7,377 bases of DNA from an uncultured Clostridia bacterium. GTDB taxonomy: Bacteria; Bacillota; Clostridia; Oscillospirales; Ruminococcaceae. A program made the translations under genes and the position numbers. Below are positions 5,058-7,377 of this stretch, one piece after another. The stretch is from contig CALDJI010000118.1 of the NCBI GenBank assembly GCA_937901805.1, forward strand, positions 1 through 7,377. Reading direction: 5' to 3'. The notes under the pieces are model-generated. The model saw only the letters and a list, made by a program, of their open reading frames with translations. It ran no database searches and was not told the DNA's origin. Position 1 is the stretch's first letter; each line of letters opens with the position of its first letter.

Positions 5058-7290
5058 ATACCGTTTTCTCTTACAGGGCCTGACCTGTTCGCACTGCGCC
5101 ATGAAAATTGAGGAGAAGATGGGCTCCTATCCCTTTGTAGAGAGCGCTGTGATGAATTTTGTCTCGCAGGAACTGACCATTACCTTAAAGGATGAATCCA
5201 AAGCAGAGGAACTTTTGCAGATTGTCCAAAAGACGGTGGACAAGATTGAGGACGGCATCACTGTTTCACTGACGGACGGGGCTTCCCCTGTTTCTGCAGA
5301 AAGAGCGTCCTGCGGCTGCGGACATCATCATACTGGGGAATGCGGTCATTCCCATGAGAAAAACTGTCCCGGTGAACACCATCATCATTCCCATGGAACA
5401 GAAAGCTGCCCCTGCGGCCATTCCCATGAAAATGCAGTTTCCGGCAACCATAAGACAAAAAAGGTATCCCATAAAAATACGTTTCTGCTAGGATCTTTGA
5501 TTGTCTCTGCGGTGCTGCTTATCATCGGGATGTTCTTAGAGCAGCAGTGGCTGCGGGCGGTTGTCTATGGGGCGGCGGCTTTGTTGTCCGGCTATAAGAT
5601 TTACTGGACAGGACTGAAAAGTATTCTCCGTTTGCGCTTTGATGAGAATCTCCTGGTTTTGATTGCAGTTGTCGCTGCATTTTGTATCGGAGAATATCCG
5701 GAGGCGGCGCTGGTTTCGCTGTTGTTCCGTGCCGGTAACTTCCTGGAGGACATTGCCGTCAGTCGTTCCAGAAGAGAGATTGAAAGCGTCACAAAAATCC
5801 GCCCGGACGATGCCAATCTGGTTCTGCCGGATGGTTCCCATAAAAAAGTGGATGCCCGTGCGCTCACTATCGGCGATAAAATTGCAATTCGTCCGGGCGA
5901 GAAGGTCCCGGTGGACTGTGTGGTCTATGAGGGGCATTCCACCGTCTATACCTCCGTGGTTACCGGGGAAAGCCTCCCGGTTGACGTACAGTCGGGCGGT
6001 AAACTGCTCTCCGGAATGGTAAATCTGAGTGGCCTGGTTCTTTGTACAGTAGAAAACGTCTTTGAGAAATCCACGGCCTCCCGGATTATCCAGCTGGTTC
6101 AGGAGTCCGCCGCGCAAAAGGGGAATACCGAGCGTTTTATTTCCCGGTTTGCAAAGGTCTATACCCCGATTATTATCCTGTGTGCCATCTTGGTAGCCTT
6201 TTTGCCGCCCCTGCTTTTCAGCCAGCCGCTTGAGACTTGGGTCATGCGTTCTCTTGTGTTCCTGGTAGCTTCCTGTCCATGCGCCCTGGTCATTTCCGTC
6301 CCGCTCTCCTTTTTTGCCGGAATTGGCTCTGCTTCCAAAAACGGCGTGCTTGTCAAAGGCGGTAAGTTCATGGAAATCCTTTCCCATGCCAAAAATGTGG
6401 TTTTTGATAAGACCGGAACCCTGACTACCGGCAAGCTAAAAGTCAGCCGGATCGTACCGGAACCGGGATATACACAGCAGCAGGTTCTCCGGATTGCGGC
6501 AGCGGCGGAATCCTATTCCAATCATCCGATTGCACAGTCCATTGTTGCACAGGCTGGTGATCTTTCCAGGGCTTCATCGGAAAATTACCAGGAGATCGCA
6601 GGAATGGGTATCCGCGTCACAGTAGAGGGCAAGGACGTCCTCTGCGGCGCAAAACGCCTGATGGATCGTTACTCCATTCCAGCTCAGGATACCGACGCCA
6701 ATATTTACGTTGCGGCGGATGGAAAACTGATTGGGACAATAACAGTTTCCGACCAGCTGAGGGAAGATTCTGCCTCCGCTATCTCTGATCTGCGCAGGCT
6801 TGGTGTGGAAAAGACTGTCATGCTCACTGGAGACAATGAAAAAACTGCGGCAAAAATTGCAGAAGAATGTGGTGTGGATGAACACTATTCCTCATTGATG
6901 CCTGCCGATAAGGTGGAACATCTTAAGGAGATTAAAGGGCAGGGCGGGGCTACGCTGTTTGTAGGCGATGGGATTAACGATGCCCCGGTTCTCGCCATTG
7001 CAGATGTCGGCGTCGCCATGGGTCTTGGGACGGACGCCGCTATTGAAGCGGCAGACGTGGTCCTGATGTCGGATAAACCTTCTTCTCTTGTCCGTGCTGT
7101 GGAAATTGCAAAACATGCCATGCGGATTGTAAAATTCAATATTGCTTTTGCTTTGGTGATTAAAATTGGGGTGCTTGCGCTTGGTGTGTTTGGCCTTGCC
7201 AATATGTGGATGGCTGTTTTTGCAGACGTTGGTGTTTCCATTATTGCGGTTCTCAATTCCACCAGAATTCTTCTGGGCGGGAAAAAATAA
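5050..7290 (+). CDS. cadA: P1B-2-type Zn/Cd/Pb-exporting ATPase (CadA/ZntA-like)
   Basis: Membrane pump that uses ATP to export soft divalent metals (Zn, Cd, Pb), 746 residues, close to the usual length. Seen in order: an HMA metal-binding domain with GLTCSHC (C13, C16); a His/Cys-rich linker (88-126); the first membrane helices from about 142; the actuator domain with TGES (305-308); the transport-site motif CPC (C409, C411); the phosphorylation motif DKTGT with D453; the nucleotide-binding SNHP histidine H492; the hinge GDGINDAP (from 639); and the final helices, where K705 and D726 have the same 21-residue spacing as K693/D714 of E. coli ZntA. That K/D pair with CPC marks the Zn/Cd/Pb subgroup rather than copper pumps, and no catalytic residue is missing. 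The start overlaps the repressor gene by 8 bases. Expression should follow metal release of that repressor. Substrate preference within the group is inferred. Confidence 0.96.
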   Translation: MSKYRFLLQGLTCSHCAMKIEEKMGSYPFVESAVMNFVSQELTITLKDESKAEELLQIVQKTVDKIEDGITVSLTDGASPVSAERASCGCGHHHTGECGHSHEKNCPGEHHHHSHGTESCPCGHSHENAVSGNHKTKKVSHKNTFLLGSLIVSAVLLIIGMFLEQQWLRAVVYGAAALLSGYKIYWTGLKSILRLRFDENLLVLIAVVAAFCIGEYPEAALVSLLFRAGNFLEDIAVSRSRREIESVTKIRPDDANLVLPDGSHKKVDARALTIGDKIAIRPGEKVPVDCVVYEGHSTVYTSVVTGESLPVDVQSGGKLLSGMVNLSGLVLCTVENVFEKSTASRIIQLVQESAAQKGNTERFISRFAKVYTPIIILCAILVAFLPPLLFSQPLETWVMRSLVFLVASCPCALVISVPLSFFAGIGSASKNGVLVKGGKFMEILSHAKNVVFDKTGTLTTGKLKVSRIVPEPGYTQQQVLRIAAAAESYSNHPIAQSIVAQAGDLSRASSENYQEIAGMGIRVTVEGKDVLCGAKRLMDRYSIPAQDTDANIYVAADGKLIGTITVSDQLREDSASAISDLRRLGVEKTVMLTGDNEKTAAKIAEECGVDEHYSSLMPADKVEHLKEIKGQGGATLFVGDGINDAPVLAIADVGVAMGLGTDAAIEAADVVLMSDKPSSLVRAVEIAKHAMRIVKFNIAFALVIKIGVLALGVFGLANMWMAVFADVGVSIIAVLNSTRILLGGKK
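5347..5428 (+). repeat. Repeated HSH-coding units in the ATPase His/Cys linker
   Basis: The 10-mer CATTCCCATG occurs three times in frame, at 5347-5356, 5386-5395 and 5419-5428, encoding H-S-H each time (from residues 100, 113 and 124). The first and third copies are extended: TGCGGTCATTCCCATGA and TGCGGCCATTCCCATGA differ by one base. The identity at DNA level suggests that the metal-binding linker grew by short internal duplication. Confidence 0.6.
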
Positions 7291-7377
7291 AGAGAAATTG
7301 CTGCAAAAAAAACGCAGGGGCATGTGATATGTACCCAGGATTCTGGACACATTAAAAATTGAATTAGGTGCACATGG
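7291..7377. other. Non-coding tail after the ATPase gene; possible insertion-sequence edge
   Basis: No gene and no convincing terminator are visible here: CTGC and GCAG flank an A-run after the stop, but four pairs without a T-tract are too weak. From 7330 the sequence TGTACCCAGGATTCTGGACAC has the general look of IS3-family terminal repeats (TGTACCC... GGACAC), an impression from memory only. The window ends before any transposase could be seen. Confidence 0.2.

Noticed and set aside
5536..6387. 283-residue open frame on the minus strand opposite the metal ATPase
   Set aside because: It lies wholly inside an unmistakable P-type ATPase gene and shows no domain or ribosome site.
7291..7320. 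Intrinsic terminator for the metal operon
   Set aside because: Only a four-pair CTGC/GCAG stem around an A-run, with no following T-tract on the plus strand.
1..7377. CRISPR array, tRNA or rRNA genes, phage or toxin-antitoxin modules
   Set aside because: I saw no regularly spaced repeats, no tRNA-like cloverleaf or rRNA sequence, and every long coding stretch is accounted for by the seven genes listed.

Overview
The window looks like chromosomal DNA from a Gram-positive anaerobe of the class Clostridia. The evidence is indirect: purine-rich AGGAGG-type ribosome sites before nearly every gene, a lipoprotein amino-acid-binding protein with a Ser/Ala-rich tether in place of a periplasmic one, sigma-A-type promoters, mid-range base composition, and a CadC/SmtB-type repressor paired with a metal ATPase. 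The genus cannot be named from this sequence.

Layout. Positions 1-1819, minus strand: a two-component system, with an OmpR/PhoB-type response regulator (1148-1819) followed by its sensor histidine kinase (1-1128), whose catalytic C-terminus lies beyond the left edge. Positions 1951-4289, minus strand: a complete polar amino-acid ABC importer in the order binding lipoprotein, permease, ATPase. A strong hairpin with a T-tract separates the binding-protein gene from the permease, the permease and ATPase genes overlap, and a textbook intrinsic terminator (1901-1943) follows the ATPase and separates it from the two-component operon. Positions 4290-4676: a 387-base divergent regulatory region holding a promoter for the importer on the minus strand, a consensus promoter and an SmtB-like operator for the plus-strand operon, and further inverted repeats. 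Positions 4677-7290, plus strand: a metal-resistance operon, an ArsR/SmtB-family metal-sensing repressor overlapping by 8 bases a P1B-2-type Zn/Cd/Pb-exporting ATPase with a His/Cys-rich linker. Positions 7291-7377: a non-coding tail that may be the edge of an insertion sequence.

How it works together. The repressor should block its own promoter until Zn(II), Cd(II) or Pb(II) binds, after which the ATPase is made and exports the metal. The importer should capture a polar amino acid through the lipoprotein and pump it in through a homodimeric permease driven by the ATPase. The signal for the two-component system cannot be read from the sequence. All gene families here are well known and I see no wholly new system. 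The best lead is regulatory: the ATGAA-N6-TTCAT core of the repressor's operator recurs just upstream of the divergent importer promoter, raising the possibility that the metal sensor also controls amino-acid uptake.
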